Below are positions 15,593 through 23,609 of a DNA stretch of 64,000 bases, one piece after another (position 1 is the stretch's first letter; each line of letters starts with the position of its first letter). The stretch is from the NCBI RefSeq assembly GCF_900143545.1, contig NZ_FREV01000010.1, positions 1 through 64,000 on the forward strand, in the 5' to 3' direction. The notes beneath the pieces were generated by a model. It did no database searches. It was not told where the DNA came from and worked only from the letters and a program-made list of their open reading frames with translations. This DNA is from Loktanella sp. Alg231-35 (GTDB lineage Bacteria; Pseudomonadota; Alphaproteobacteria; Rhodobacterales; Rhodobacteraceae). The translations under genes were made by a program, and so were the position numbers.

Positions 15593-16734
15593 TCCAATTC
15601 CTCCAGTGTGAAATCCATGAATTGTTGTTCGTTAAGTTGAGACGCAGCCATTGCCAATTCTTCGGCGCTGAGTGGTCGGGTTCTCGTCGCTTGCAATCTT
15701 GTTCGAGCTGCAATTAGGCGAACGAGTTCGGCCCGAGCGTATGCATTCAGCGCCATTGATTCCTGCAGGTCCTGAGTTTCGCCAATCCGTTGCACGATGT
15801 TCGCAACCCTCTGGGCCGCAGCCTGGATCGATGCCATCGAGTGGTTGCCGTAAGTCGCGGCACCGGCGCTCGCTAGCGACAGATTGGAGTTTGCAAGAAG
15901 TGCAGGGTCGATGGTGCCAAGCGCTTCAACGCCACCCATACTGGCAAGGTAGGCATTGTACTTTTGCGGAATTACAGTGACGTAATGCTGGGTTTCTTGG
16001 AAAGGTGGAACGCCGCTGTATTCGATCACGCGCCCGGGACCAGCATTATAGGCGGCCAAAGCATAGATGATGTTTCCATCAAACCGCGCAAGTTGGGCGG
16101 CGAGATAACGAGCGCCGCCTTCGACCTGAAGATATGGGCTGTCGTAATACTCTGGGTAGATGCCAAGATCTCCGGCGGTGCCTGGCATGATTTGGGTAAG
16201 GCCAAATGCCCCGACGTGGGATCTAGCGCCGATTGTGAAACGGCTTTCTTGCCATATCAAGGCCTGGAGCAGCGCACGCCATTGGCGGACTGATAGCCCT
16301 GCCTCACCGACGCCACCAAGAGAATGTGTTTCTTGTGCAACCTGGATTATCAATTGCTCGATGTTGAGCGCAGCGTCTCCGAACATTTGATCGCTGGCCG
16401 GGTTCGGATCTGCCTCACCATAAAGGAGATCCGCTGATTGTTCTGGCGTCGATCCTGTCTCCAACGAGGCCACCATCTCGGGGATGCCTTGCCCGCCAAA
16501 ACTTGACTGAGTGTCGAGAATTTGCTGCAGCACGCGAAGTTGCTCACGCTCGATTTCGGTAAGCTCCTCTTCCACAGTTAGCGTTTCCCGCTGCACAGCG
16601 AGATCACTTTCCCGTTGAGCGTTTGCGGCCTGATTTCGGATCGCGAGGCCTGCGTCCACCGTCGGGACACCTTGAGCGACCGCAACGGTTGACCACATCA
16701 ACCCAAAAGCAGTGGATGTCAGCAGTTTGCTCAT
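15589..16734 (-). CDS. Hybrid of VirB5-like ends and an internal lytic transglycosylase domain
   Basis: A 381-residue secreted protein. After a signal peptide (cut near AVAQ, residue 20) it starts QGVPTVDAGLAIRN and ends QQFMDFTLEELE, matching the start and end of the mature VirB5 next door. Between residues 140 and 265 lies a soluble lytic transglycosylase (SLT/VirB1) domain: ALIWQESRF with the catalytic Glu near residue 159, GAFGLTQIMPGTA, GGARYLAAQLARF and [13 protein letters not shown]. The rest is helical. It probably opens peptidoglycan while docked at the VirB5 site of the pilus. The operon also has a separate VirB1, so two murein hydrolases are present. Confidence 0.85.
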   Translation of the reverse strand: MSKLLTSTAFGLMWSTVAVAQGVPTVDAGLAIRNQAANAQRESDLAVQRETLTVEEELTEIEREQLRVLQQILDTQSSFGGQGIPEMVASLETGSTPEQSADLLYGEADPNPASDQMFGDAALNIEQLIIQVAQETHSLGGVGEAGLSVRQWRALLQALIWQESRFTIGARSHVGAFGLTQIMPGTAGDLGIYPEYYDSPYLQVEGGARYLAAQLARFDGNIIYALAAYNAGPGRVIEYSGVPPFQETQHYVTVIPQKYNAYLASMGGVEALGTIDPALLANSNLSLASAGAATYGNHSMASIQAAAQRVANIVQRIGETQDLQESMALNAYARAELVRLIAARTRLQATRTRPLSAEELAMAASQLNEQQFMDFTLEELE

Positions 16735-16901
16735 TGAACGTCCGTCAACTCATACAGGTCTTCACCCTCGAGTGGCAGGAAGTCGCAGTTGAGATTGGTT
16801 GCACCGCGCGAAACGAAGCTAAAGCAGTTCGCTTCCGATGGTTGGTATTCTGTGCAAGCTCCCAAAGCTATCAGGAGCAAAATAGTTGCTTTCGTTCTCA
16901 T
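16731..16901 (-). CDS. Small lipoprotein, possible VirB7
   Basis: A 56-residue precursor with a short signal peptide and a lipobox LIALGAC; Cys16 would be lipidated. Two further Cys lie in the mature part (NCFSF and NLNCDF), enough for a disulphide such as the one VirB7 makes with VirB9. VirB7 proteins are equally small, but normally sit before virB8; here the gene lies between virB4 and the transglycosylase hybrid and overlaps both by 4 bases. The start ATG 16901 is chosen because it directly opens the signal peptide. Confidence 0.65.
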   Translation of the reverse strand: MRTKATILLLIALGACTEYQPSEANCFSFVSRGATNLNCDFLPLEGEDLYELTDVQ

Positions 16902-19261
16902 GAAACTCTCCAAAAATCTGGTGATTGCCGATAATTCTCGCCAACCAACTGTTCGCCTTTTTCCATCCCCCCAAGGATTGTAAGAAGGGGGCCTAAGGCG
17001 GATAGGTCAGTGTCAATTACGACCGAGCCTTGATCATCTCTAACAAGCCCCAAGCGAGAGTTGCTGCCGGTGTTCAGCAACACGTCGAGTTCCTTATCGT
17101 GAAGGTTCAGCATCGCGTAGTCGGATGCATTCGCTCGAATGTTGGGAAGCAAAATCTGTGTTGGAACAGCTTCTATGATGGTCTTGCCGGTTCGGGTCTG
17201 CTCCAATTGGCTTGCATATTGGGTCATCATCACAACAACGGCGTTCTGTTTTCGAGCCGTGACCAACCAATTTGACAGCCGTTCTGCGAAGTAGGGATTG
17301 TCGAGCGCCTTCCATGCCTCGTCTATGACAATAACGGTCGGTTTGCGGTCTTCGATTTTCCTTTCAACGCGTCGGAATAGGTAAGAAAGAACGGCCATCC
17401 GTTCCTTTTCACTTTCGCTGTCTAGGATTCCGGTTAGGTCAAAACCGACGACGTCACCCTCAAGTGAAAATGTGTCCTCGTTGTTTTGCCCAAAGATCCA
17501 ACCATAACGACCATTCTTCGTCCATTCTTGAAGCCGCTCGTGTAGGTCACCACCGTCATCGGTTGAAGCAAACAATGACGCGACATCCGTCCAGTTTCGC
17601 AATTCTACGTTTGGAGCGGTTGCATTTTGTCTGACAACTTCTTGGATGCGATTGGTTTGCGCAGGTGAAAGTGGCTTGTCAGAGCGGTGGATTAATGCCG
17701 CCAGCCAATCGGACAGCCAGGATTGTCCGCGTTCATCGATCTCCGTTCGCAGCGGATTGAGTCCGGTCGGCTCTCCCGCCTTTACGGATGAGAAACTACC
17801 GCCGTTGGCCCTTACGGCCATTTCCATACCCTGACGGTAATCGAAAACGAATACTCGTGCACCGACGCGGCGGGCTTGCGTTAGAAGAAATGCGGACAGA
17901 ACGGATTTGCCTGAGCCTGGACGCCCGAGGATGAGAGTGTGGCCGCCTGTTGGCTCTTTGTTAGGCGAGCCTTGCTCATGGTAGTTGAACCAAAAGCCAG
18001 ACTGCTCTGGCGTTGGAAACATAGTTATTGGTTCGCCCCAAGGGACTTGATCCCCGCGTTTGCCAAGTTGGGTGCGGTGGAAGGCCGCGAAATCAGCGAA
18101 GTTGCGGTTTGTTATTGCCGCTTTGCGGCTGCGGGCCGAAGTGTTGCCTGGGTGCTGGCCAAAGAAATGGGTTTTTCCTGCAAACCCCTCGTTGATCATG
18201 TTGACGCCCTCAGTGGCACCAATATTGCGAACTTCGCCAGCTATTGCGTCCAATTCTTCCGGTGAATCCGCGAATACTGTGACTGTCATGTGATGATCGC
18301 CAAAACTCAGACGTTTAGATTCCAAGTCATCCAATGCATCGGCGAGTTGTGCTTCAAGAGACAGCGCGCCGTCGTCGGCCGCTCGCATCAGCCGTTGTTG
18401 GCGCTTGATGCGGGCAGACATGATGTTCGAATTGATTGGAGTGAACGAGTGCGTGACGACCATATCGACCGGCAAATTGAGATCATCGAACATCGTGCAG
18501 GAAGTTTTTGCAGGGTAAGTTTTGACGGCAAATGTGGTGCCGCAGCGTGCGCCAACTGACCCACCGTCGACGAGGAATGATGTCCCCTTGAATGTCACAC
18601 GGCAGTTCGAGATATCGTGAGACAGAAAGCCGTATTTTGACGACTGAAAAAGAGGCAGTTCTTGGCCGGTGTTCAGCCCACCAAGAAAACCCAACAGTTC
18701 GCCTGACGAAGCCGTGAGAAGCCGTGGGGTCATGTTCGAAAACGTCGACTTCAAGAATCCGACGACTTCGCCGAGTCGCCGCATTCGCTTTTGGGTTTGA
18801 TCATGTAGCTGCAACATCGATTTTTTGCTCGAAAACGGCAACTTCGACGACAGCGGGGGTCGATGCATTACGGTCAGGGTTAGCGTCTTGTCGCGCAGTC
18901 CTTTTTGCGAGAGCGATGCTCTCCATTGGGCATCTACGCTAGCTGCGAAGCCGTCACCTTCGATTGCCCTGAGATCGGCTGATACGCCTTTCGAGACCTT
19001 GTGGACGTAGAACCCAAATTCGGGGCCAATCTGTGCGATGATCTGAGCAAAGAGGGCGCGCGTTTTGTCAAGGTATTCGTCGTCGGTCGTATTGCTGTTG
19101 TTTCCCTGTAAACGAATGCACTGAAAGAGTTCATTGCCTCGGGTACGGACCGACACGTCATCAACCAGGCTTACGTATGGAAGCATGTGAGCAAGTTGCT
19201 TTTCTTTTCTCGCCCACTCAGGAAGCAGTAGAACAGGATCGAAATGATCGTCACGGGGCAT
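16898..19261 (-). CDS. virB4: VirB4-type ATPase
   Basis: A 787-residue AAA ATPase, the largest energiser of the T4SS, at the inner membrane. The N-terminal CagE/VirB4 domain (residues 1-400) is followed by Walker A LGRPGSGKSVLSAF near residue 447, an FDYRQGMEMAVRANGG segment, Walker B PTVIVIDEAWKALDNPYF near residue 637 and an ARKQNAVVVMMTQ motif. The length is usual. ATG 19261 is preferred to 19270; both overlap the virB3 stop. It ends by overlapping the lipoprotein gene. Confidence 0.95.
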   Translation of the reverse strand: MPRDDHFDPVLLLPEWARKEKQLAHMLPYVSLVDDVSVRTRGNELFQCIRLQGNNSNTTDDEYLDKTRALFAQIIAQIGPEFGFYVHKVSKGVSADLRAIEGDGFAASVDAQWRASLSQKGLRDKTLTLTVMHRPPLSSKLPFSSKKSMLQLHDQTQKRMRRLGEVVGFLKSTFSNMTPRLLTASSGELLGFLGGLNTGQELPLFQSSKYGFLSHDISNCRVTFKGTSFLVDGGSVGARCGTTFAVKTYPAKTSCTMFDDLNLPVDMVVTHSFTPINSNIMSARIKRQQRLMRAADDGALSLEAQLADALDDLESKRLSFGDHHMTVTVFADSPEELDAIAGEVRNIGATEGVNMINEGFAGKTHFFGQHPGNTSARSRKAAITNRNFADFAAFHRTQLGKRGDQVPWGEPITMFPTPEQSGFWFNYHEQGSPNKEPTGGHTLILGRPGSGKSVLSAFLLTQARRVGARVFVFDYRQGMEMAVRANGGSFSSVKAGEPTGLNPLRTEIDERGQSWLSDWLAALIHRSDKPLSPAQTNRIQEVVRQNATAPNVELRNWTDVASLFASTDDGGDLHERLQEWTKNGRYGWIFGQNNEDTFSLEGDVVGFDLTGILDSESEKERMAVLSYLFRRVERKIEDRKPTVIVIDEAWKALDNPYFAERLSNWLVTARKQNAVVVMMTQYASQLEQTRTGKTIIEAVPTQILLPNIRANASDYAMLNLHDKELDVLLNTGSNSRLGLVRDDQGSVVIDTDLSALGPLLTILGGMEKGEQLVGENYRQSPDFWRVS

Positions 19262-19529
19262 AGCTGTCACCTCCGTGTATCTTGCGGTTCGGAGTTGGTG
19301 GCGTTTCTTGCAAAGTCACAGCAACTACGTCGAGGAAGTGAGGGTCCCAATCGGCAGCCTTCCACAGGGCGGGGTAGGCAATCGCCGCAAATACAGCGAT
19401 CGCCCAATGCTGGATCCAGAGGAACAGCAGAACAGAGCCGAACAACCAAACCATTGCGTACAGGATTGGCAGTCCCAAAAGCTTGGGAGGTCGTACAAGA
19501 CCAATAAAGAGAGGCGATTGTTCTGCCAT
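19251..19529 (-). CDS. virB3: VirB3-type inner-membrane protein
   Basis: A 92-residue protein with the VirB3/TrbD layout: FIGLVRPPKLLGLPILYA near the start, then two adjacent membrane segments (about residues 20-55), then a conserved DPHFLDVVAV segment. VirB3 works with VirB4 in pilus assembly. ATG 19529 starts 11 bases after virB2; the longer upstream frame overlaps virB2 and is rejected. Confidence 0.9.
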   Translation of the reverse strand: MAEQSPLFIGLVRPPKLLGLPILYAMVWLFGSVLLFLWIQHWAIAVFAAIAYPALWKAADWDPHFLDVVAVTLQETPPTPNRKIHGGDSYAP

Positions 19530-19540
19530 TGTCTCGAACC

Positions 19541-19831
19541 TCAAGAACCCCAAATTGCAGAAACGATGAGCGGCGCACCTGCAATGCCCGCGATGCCAAC
19601 TAAGACCCACATTGCTTGACGGAAATCCACGAAGCCAAAGAGCCAGCCAAGGAAGACGCCGATGAGCGCGAGCGTTCCAATTACAATGCCCAAGGGACCA
19701 GTTATGGCATCCACGATGCCTTGAAGGAGGTTCTGAACGGGAGAGAGATCAATGCTCTGAGCGAGTGCCGGAGACGCTGCAAATAGCAGTATCGTTCCCA
19801 ATGTGACGATGACGTTAGAGTTTGGCCTCAT
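19541..19831 (-). CDS. virB2: VirB2-type major pilin
   Basis: A 96-residue pro-pilin. A signal peptide (cut after PALAQ, residue 25) is followed by two long hydrophobic helices separated by a short FGFVDFRQA loop, the usual architecture of TrbC/VirB2 pilin subunits that build the conjugative pilus. Its ATG overlaps the virB1 stop as ATGA, so it is translated directly after VirB1. Confidence 0.9.
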   Translation of the reverse strand: MRPNSNVIVTLGTILLFAASPALAQSIDLSPVQNLLQGIVDAITGPLGIVIGTLALIGVFLGWLFGFVDFRQAMWVLVGIAGIAGAPLIVSAIWGS

Positions 19832-20544
19832 GAGTTTTCTCCTTCAAGTCTGTTGAAGACAGCCAGAACGCGGCTGACGTGATTTTGGGTTTCTCGGTAG
19901 GGGGGAATGCCGCCGTAACGGGATACGGCAGCAGGGCCAGCGTTGTATGCTGCCAAAGCCAGCCTTACATCGCCGAACTTCACCATCATTTGCGCAAGGT
20001 ATCGGGCAGAACCGTCTAGGTTTTGCCGCCAGTCATGTGGATCGACGTTAAGGACGCGCGCTGTTTCCGGCATGAGTTGTCCAAGGCCAATGGCTCCAAC
20101 GGTACTGCGTGCCCGGGGATCGTATGCGCTTTCAATCTCGATGTTTGAGCGAAATACAAGGCGCCACTCTGATACAGAAATTCCAGCGCGACGAAGGCCC
20201 GGGTGTGTTGCGTAGCGATGTGCGACCGCATCGATTTCGGACAGGATCTCAGGGCGCGGTGCTGAACGGTTCGGGGCAACAGTTGCTACGCGAAAGCTCT
20301 CGCTTTCATCGTCAGAGTCCAAATCCTTTTGGCCGAACAACTTAAGTTCGTCAGCAGCGGTCCCTTGACCGATGCCGTCGTTGTAGTTCCGGGAAAAGTT
20401 GTCTTGTGGGGTTGATGCTTCCAGCGACCCGTCGCCTTGCATCACAAGCACCATGCCTTGAGATAGGGCAGGGGTGCAGAATAGGATTAACGCAAAGGCG
20501 CTACTCCACGACGGTATCCTCGGAGCCTGAAGGGTCGGCGGCAT
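19828..20544 (-). CDS. virB1: VirB1-type lytic transglycosylase
   Basis: A 238-residue secreted murein hydrolase that makes the opening for the channel. A signal peptide (residues 1-30, cut near ALSQG) and an Asp/Ser-rich linker precede an SLT domain: [20 protein letters not shown] with the catalytic Glu, [25 protein letters not shown] and ALAAYNAGP. The start at 20544 lies inside the end of the preceding gene, in another frame. The N-terminal linker motif NYNDGIGQG is also found in a truncated copy at about 21.4 kb. Confidence 0.9.
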   Translation of the reverse strand: MPPTLQAPRIPSWSSAFALILFCTPALSQGMVLVMQGDGSLEASTPQDNFSRNYNDGIGQGTAADELKLFGQKDLDSDDESESFRVATVAPNRSAPRPEILSEIDAVAHRYATHPGLRRAGISVSEWRLVFRSNIEIESAYDPRARSTVGAIGLGQLMPETARVLNVDPHDWRQNLDGSARYLAQMMVKFGDVRLALAAYNAGPAAVSRYGGIPPYRETQNHVSRVLAVFNRLEGENS

Positions 20545-20887
20545 CTGCAGGCAAGACTTGTATGCGTGCGTCGCCTTCGTTGAACGGAATATCTGCTGAA
20601 TTATACCCGGCCGCATGAAGGAATGAGATAAGGCCGTTTGCGGTTTTGAATGTCCTAAATCTAATCTCTTCGATTCCGTCAGTTGGGATCGTAGTTGACG
20701 CAAGCATTCTGAATGCTGATTTGTCCGGTGAGAGAATCCGAATGAACCATTCTGCGTACCAGACATTGGCTTTTTTGAAGGCTGTGCTCTTACACACAAC
20801 CTCTGCATGAAAACCTTCCCTGATGAGTTTTTGGAAGAACTGCGTGGTGACCACATTCGGCGCTTCTTTTTGTAAATCTATCGCCAT
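20501..20887 (-). CDS. First gene of the virB operon, unknown function
   Basis: A 128-residue soluble protein with no signal or membrane segment. Recognisable blocks are APNVVT, an [24 protein letters not shown] segment and the core [17 protein letters not shown] diverged second copy lies at 21527-21889. The order (this gene, then virB1, overlapping by 44 bases) and the upstream TTATAAG operator make it the leader gene of the virB operon. I recognise no family; a regulatory or assembly-chaperone role is only a guess. Confidence 0.6.
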   Translation of the reverse strand: MAIDLQKEAPNVVTTQFFQKLIREGFHAEVVCKSTAFKKANVWYAEWFIRILSPDKSAFRMLASTTIPTDGIEEIRFRTFKTANGLISFLHAAGYNSADIPFNEGDARIQVLPADAADPSGSEDTVVE

Positions 20888-20947
20888 GTTCACGCACTTT
20901 CTTCCGCATACGAACAAGGCACCCTCCTCGGGTACCCTGTTTCTAAC

Positions 20948-20975
20948 TTCTTATAAGAAACCTGACAAGTTATAA
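20948..20975. promoter_or_regulatory. Paired TTATAAG operator between the virB operon and a divergent gene
   Basis: TTCTTATAAGAA (20948-20959, perfect palindrome) is followed by a second TTATAAG whose centre is 19 bp away. It lies about 60 bases before the virB leader gene and 80 bases before the divergent secreted-protein gene. An almost identical pair precedes virD1 at 3707-3730, so virB and virD are probably co-regulated. Confidence 0.7.
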
Positions 20976-21051
20976 GTTTTTTGCTTGCGCAGATTTCTTG
21001 CTTGTCGCACCATTACGCACGAAAGCCGTTGTTTCCAAGGGAATATGGGAG

Positions 21052-21354
21052 ATGTTTGACGTGCAAAAAAGATTTTTGAGCATCAAGTGTCTTATTTTCT
21101 TAGGAGTTTTGTTCGCAACGACAGCAAGGGCAGAAACCTGTTTATCGCCAGCTAGACCGTTTGTTCCAAGTGACCCGCAGGCAACCAAAGAGTACAGCGA
21201 CATCATCAAATCAGATTTCGAGACCTATATCAGCGAGATACAAAGCTACTTTCGGTGCTTAGATCAAGAGCGATCCCGAGCGTTCGAGGAGGCTCGTGAG
21301 GTTTCAAAAGAGTATGGTTCTTTTCTTACAACCGTTGGCGAAGTCAGACGTTGA
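21052..21354 (+). CDS. Small secreted protein divergent from virB
   Basis: A 100-residue protein with a signal peptide (residues 1-27, cut near ARAE), then a Pro-rich stretch and a helical C-terminal half containing DFETYISEIQSYFRCLDQER and AFEEAREVSKEYG. ATG 21052 with AAGGGA upstream is chosen over the earlier in-frame start. A second copy of the C-terminal half is found at 21935-22138. It shares the TTATAAG operator with virB, so it may be a periplasmic factor expressed together with the pilus, such as an exclusion or entry function. No family match. Confidence 0.6.
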   Translation: MFDVQKRFLSIKCLIFLGVLFATTARAETCLSPARPFVPSDPQATKEYSDIIKSDFETYISEIQSYFRCLDQERSRAFEEAREVSKEYGSFLTTVGEVRR

Positions 21355-21603
21355 ATAGCAGTTTTTCGGGAACCAACTTGCCCGAATGGGGGTTTTCCCC
21401 AGACCAATACCGTCGTTGTAGTTTCGGGCGAAACTGCCCCGCGAACGCGAGGCTGCTAGTGTGCCGTCGCTTTCCTTCGTGAAGATCATTTGAGTGGGAG
21501 TCGTCGTGAGGAGGAAGGCTAGGAAACTAGCCTTCGATAACGTCGTCGTCCGATTGTGATAACGAGTAGCTCCAACGCTGCCCTTCGTTAACTGGGAAGG
21601 CAA
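21304..21603 (-). pseudogene. Truncated virB1 copy (5' end only)
   Basis: The frame shows the start of a VirB1 protein: a hydrophobic signal-like stretch, then ESDGTLAAS and [10 protein letters not shown], matching GDGSLEAS and [10 protein letters not shown] of the intact virB1. After that, similarity stops and no transglycosylase domain follows. It lies downstream of the second leader-gene copy, exactly as virB1 follows the first, which marks it as the broken end of a tandem duplication. Confidence 0.7.
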
Positions 21604-21889
21604 TAAGCGAGAAGCCGAGGTCGATAAGGAACGACATCAGGCCTATGACCGTCTTGAACGTTCTGATCCGAATGTGGTCGCCTTCGCTTCTGGCACGAGC
21701 AGTGACAAGCTGCTTTTCAACACCCTCTTCGCTGACAGCACGCAGAACCCAGAGTCCATGCCAGACCGAGTTCTTCCGGAAGGCAGCGGTCTTGCATACA
21801 ACTTCGACGTGATATCCGGATTCAATTAGAACTTTGAAGCCGGCTTCTGTAACCACATTCGGCTCTTCTTTTGCTAAGCTCATCTCCAT
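21527..21889 (-). CDS. Second copy of the virB leader gene
   Basis: A 120-residue protein clearly paralogous to the gene at 20501-20887: KEEPNVVTEAGFKVLI, YHVEVVCKTAAFRKNSVWH and IRIRTFKTVIGLMSFL match in order. The start at 21889 is chosen by alignment with the paralogue. Sequence divergence is high and the frame is intact, so this could still be a working protein, but the TTATAAG operator upstream has been lost and the virB1 copy after it is cut short. Confidence 0.55.
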   Translation of the reverse strand: MEMSLAKEEPNVVTEAGFKVLIESGYHVEVVCKTAAFRKNSVWHGLWVLRAVSEEGVEKQLVTARARSEGDHIRIRTFKTVIGLMSFLIDLGFSLIAFPVNEGQRWSYSLSQSDDDVIEG

Positions 21890-21934
21890 GGTCGCGCTCA
21901 TTCGTTTGCTGGGTACACCGACACATTTGCATCG

Positions 21935-22138
21935 ATGAACCAATACTACAATAATAGGGTTGTGTACACAAGGTACGGTTTTGTCTTTCGGAATTTGATT
22001 AGCAACGATTTCGAAACATACATTGGAGACATACAAAGCTACTTTCGATGCCTTGAAGAAGAGCGAACGCGCGCTTTCGAAGAGGCCCGAGAGGTGAGTT
22101 ATAACTACGGAAGGTTCCTGCAAGTTACTGAAGAATAG
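21935..22138 (+). pseudogene. 5'-truncated second copy of the small secreted protein gene
   Basis: Codons from about 21996 read NDFETYIGDIQSYFRCLEEER and AFEEAREVSYNYGRFL, near identical to the C-terminal half of the gene at 21052-21354. The signal peptide is gone and the first 20 codons are unrelated. It mirrors the divergent arrangement of the intact copy and ends 73 bases before the insertion sequence. Confidence 0.7.
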
Positions 22139-22291
22139 GGCAGGGGCGGCCCTTACCAGACATTCATTCGCGGATCGGTATGCCGCGCTGCTGCGCGTCA
22201 TTCCTGATGGGGTGGATGGCTCCTGCTTCAACCGGCGTCGCGATGCGCCATAATGCAGGTGTCAAAAACTGCTTATGAGAGGAGCCACCCC

Positions 22292-23314
22292 ATGCAAGCT
22301 ACCACAATCGGCATTGATCTTGCCAAGAACGTTTTTCAAATCCACGGCATTACCACCAATGCGGAAGTTGTGTTCAACAAGCCGCTGCGCCGGGCACAGT
22401 TTCTGCCATTCTTTACAAAGTTAGAGCCCTGTCTCGTAGGTATGGAATCCTGCAGTAGTGCCCATCATTGGGCCCGTGAATTGACAGCTTTGGGGCACGA
22501 AGTTCGGCTGATCCCACCAATGTATGTGAAGCCCTACGTTAAACGCGGGAAGTCCGACGCCATTGATGCCGAGGCGATCTGCGAGGCTGTGACCCGACCG
22601 ACGATGCGGTTTGTGGCGGTCAAAACGATCGAGCAACAAGCCCTGCTGTCGTTGCATCGGGCACGCGATCTTTTGGTTCGTCAAAGGACGCAGTTGATTA
22701 ATGGCTTACGCGGCTTGGTGGCTGAGTTTGGCATTTTCATTCCAAGAGGCCTGGCCCGTGTAATCGGCTTTGCCGAAGACATCACTCTGGGTGAGGTTTT
22801 TGATTTACCCGACATCGCCAATGAGGTGATCCTAAATCTGTCTGAACAGCTCATAGCGCTGCATAAACGGATCCGCTGGTACGAAGATCGTCTGAAGCAA
22901 GTTGCCAAAGAAGATGAACGGGTACGGCTACTTCGCACCATCCCAGGTATTGGCGCTGTCACTGCCTCAGCGATCATTGCCACCATCGGAGACGGACATC
23001 AGTTCCGAAACGGCCGGGAATTCGCGGCGTGGCTGGGCCTTACACCAGCAAACAAGTCCAGTGGCGGCAAAGAGAAATTCGGTCGAATTACAAAAATGGG
23101 TGATCAATACTTACGATCGTTGCTGGTGGTCGGGATGACCTCGTTGGTTCGGCAAACCCGATCCCACCCTGAGCGTGCCAGCAAATGGCTGACCGGATTA
23201 CTAGAGCGCAAACCAGCCCGCGTCGCAACCGTCGCCATGGCCAATAAGACTGCCCGGATCGTCTGGGCGGTGCTTACCCGCAATGAACCTTACAGCCCAC
23301 GCGCTGTGGCCTGA
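22292..23314 (+). CDS. IS110-family transposase (RNA-guided DEDD/Ser recombinase)
   Basis: A 340-residue transposase. The N-terminal RuvC-like DEDD domain shows GIDLAKN (Asp9), an acidic residue in GMESC near residue 50 and the KSDAIDAEAI pair near residue 88. The C-terminal Transposase_20 domain has RTIPGIGAVTASAIIATIG and GLTPANKSSGGKEKFG with the catalytic Ser. IS110 enzymes use a bridge/seek RNA to choose the target. ATG 22292 follows GAGGAG and is preferred over the ATG at 22253. Confidence 0.92.
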   Translation: MQATTIGIDLAKNVFQIHGITTNAEVVFNKPLRRAQFLPFFTKLEPCLVGMESCSSAHHWARELTALGHEVRLIPPMYVKPYVKRGKSDAIDAEAICEAVTRPTMRFVAVKTIEQQALLSLHRARDLLVRQRTQLINGLRGLVAEFGIFIPRGLARVIGFAEDITLGEVFDLPDIANEVILNLSEQLIALHKRIRWYEDRLKQVAKEDERVRLLRTIPGIGAVTASAIIATIGDGHQFRNGREFAAWLGLTPANKSSGGKEKFGRITKMGDQYLRSLLVVGMTSLVRQTRSHPERASKWLTGLLERKPARVATVAMANKTARIVWAVLTRNEPYSPRAVA

Positions 23315-23540
23315 GAAGAGAAAGGAACAACGAGTTAGCAAGACCCGCGAGATGATGGTGCATAAGTCTGCCGCCAAAACCAAGACACTCCGCCGAATGT
23401 CCGGGGCGTAATTGCCCGAATTCCTGTAAGGAACTTGGTTTGCGGAACCCATCAGGGCCAGCGGTCAAATCCGCGCAAACAGGCCGGACACATGACTGCT
23501 TCTGACAAATGCACAAATCGGATCAAAAATGTCTTGCTAT
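23315..23540 (+). ncRNA. Candidate seek/bridge RNA region of the IS
   Basis: The 226 bases between the transposase stop and the right inverted repeat hold no credible gene. In IS1111-type elements the targeting RNA is encoded in this downstream flank, whereas IS110-type elements encode it upstream. Only position supports the call; loops complementary to the flanks were not worked out. Confidence 0.45.
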
Positions 23541-23609
23541 GCAGGAGCCATCCACACAGGCCATTCGCTGCATAGGCGAAAAAACTTGCAGATGATCTCA
23601 TGCTGGTTG

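Larger units (their letters stand above)
20380..22138. repeat. Tandem segmental duplication of the virB operon start
   Basis: Two units follow one another in the same orientation, each with virB1 5' end (minus), leader gene (minus) and small secreted gene (plus). Unit 1 is about 20380-21354; unit 2 is about 21400-22138. Protein similarity is clear, but DNA has diverged, so the duplication is old. Unit 2 has lost most of virB1, the operator and the signal peptide. Confidence 0.75.
22212..23555 (+). mobile_element. IS110-family insertion sequence (IS1111-like)
   Basis: A single transposase gene is bracketed by perfect 15-bp inverted repeats, GTGGATGGCTCCTGC at 22212-22226 and its complement at 23541-23555. 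Sub-terminal inverted repeats are the mark of the IS1111 group within IS110. The real ends probably lie a few bases outside the repeats. No target duplication is expected for this family, and none is evident. It has landed between the decayed virB-start duplication and the hydrolase gene. Confidence 0.8.
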
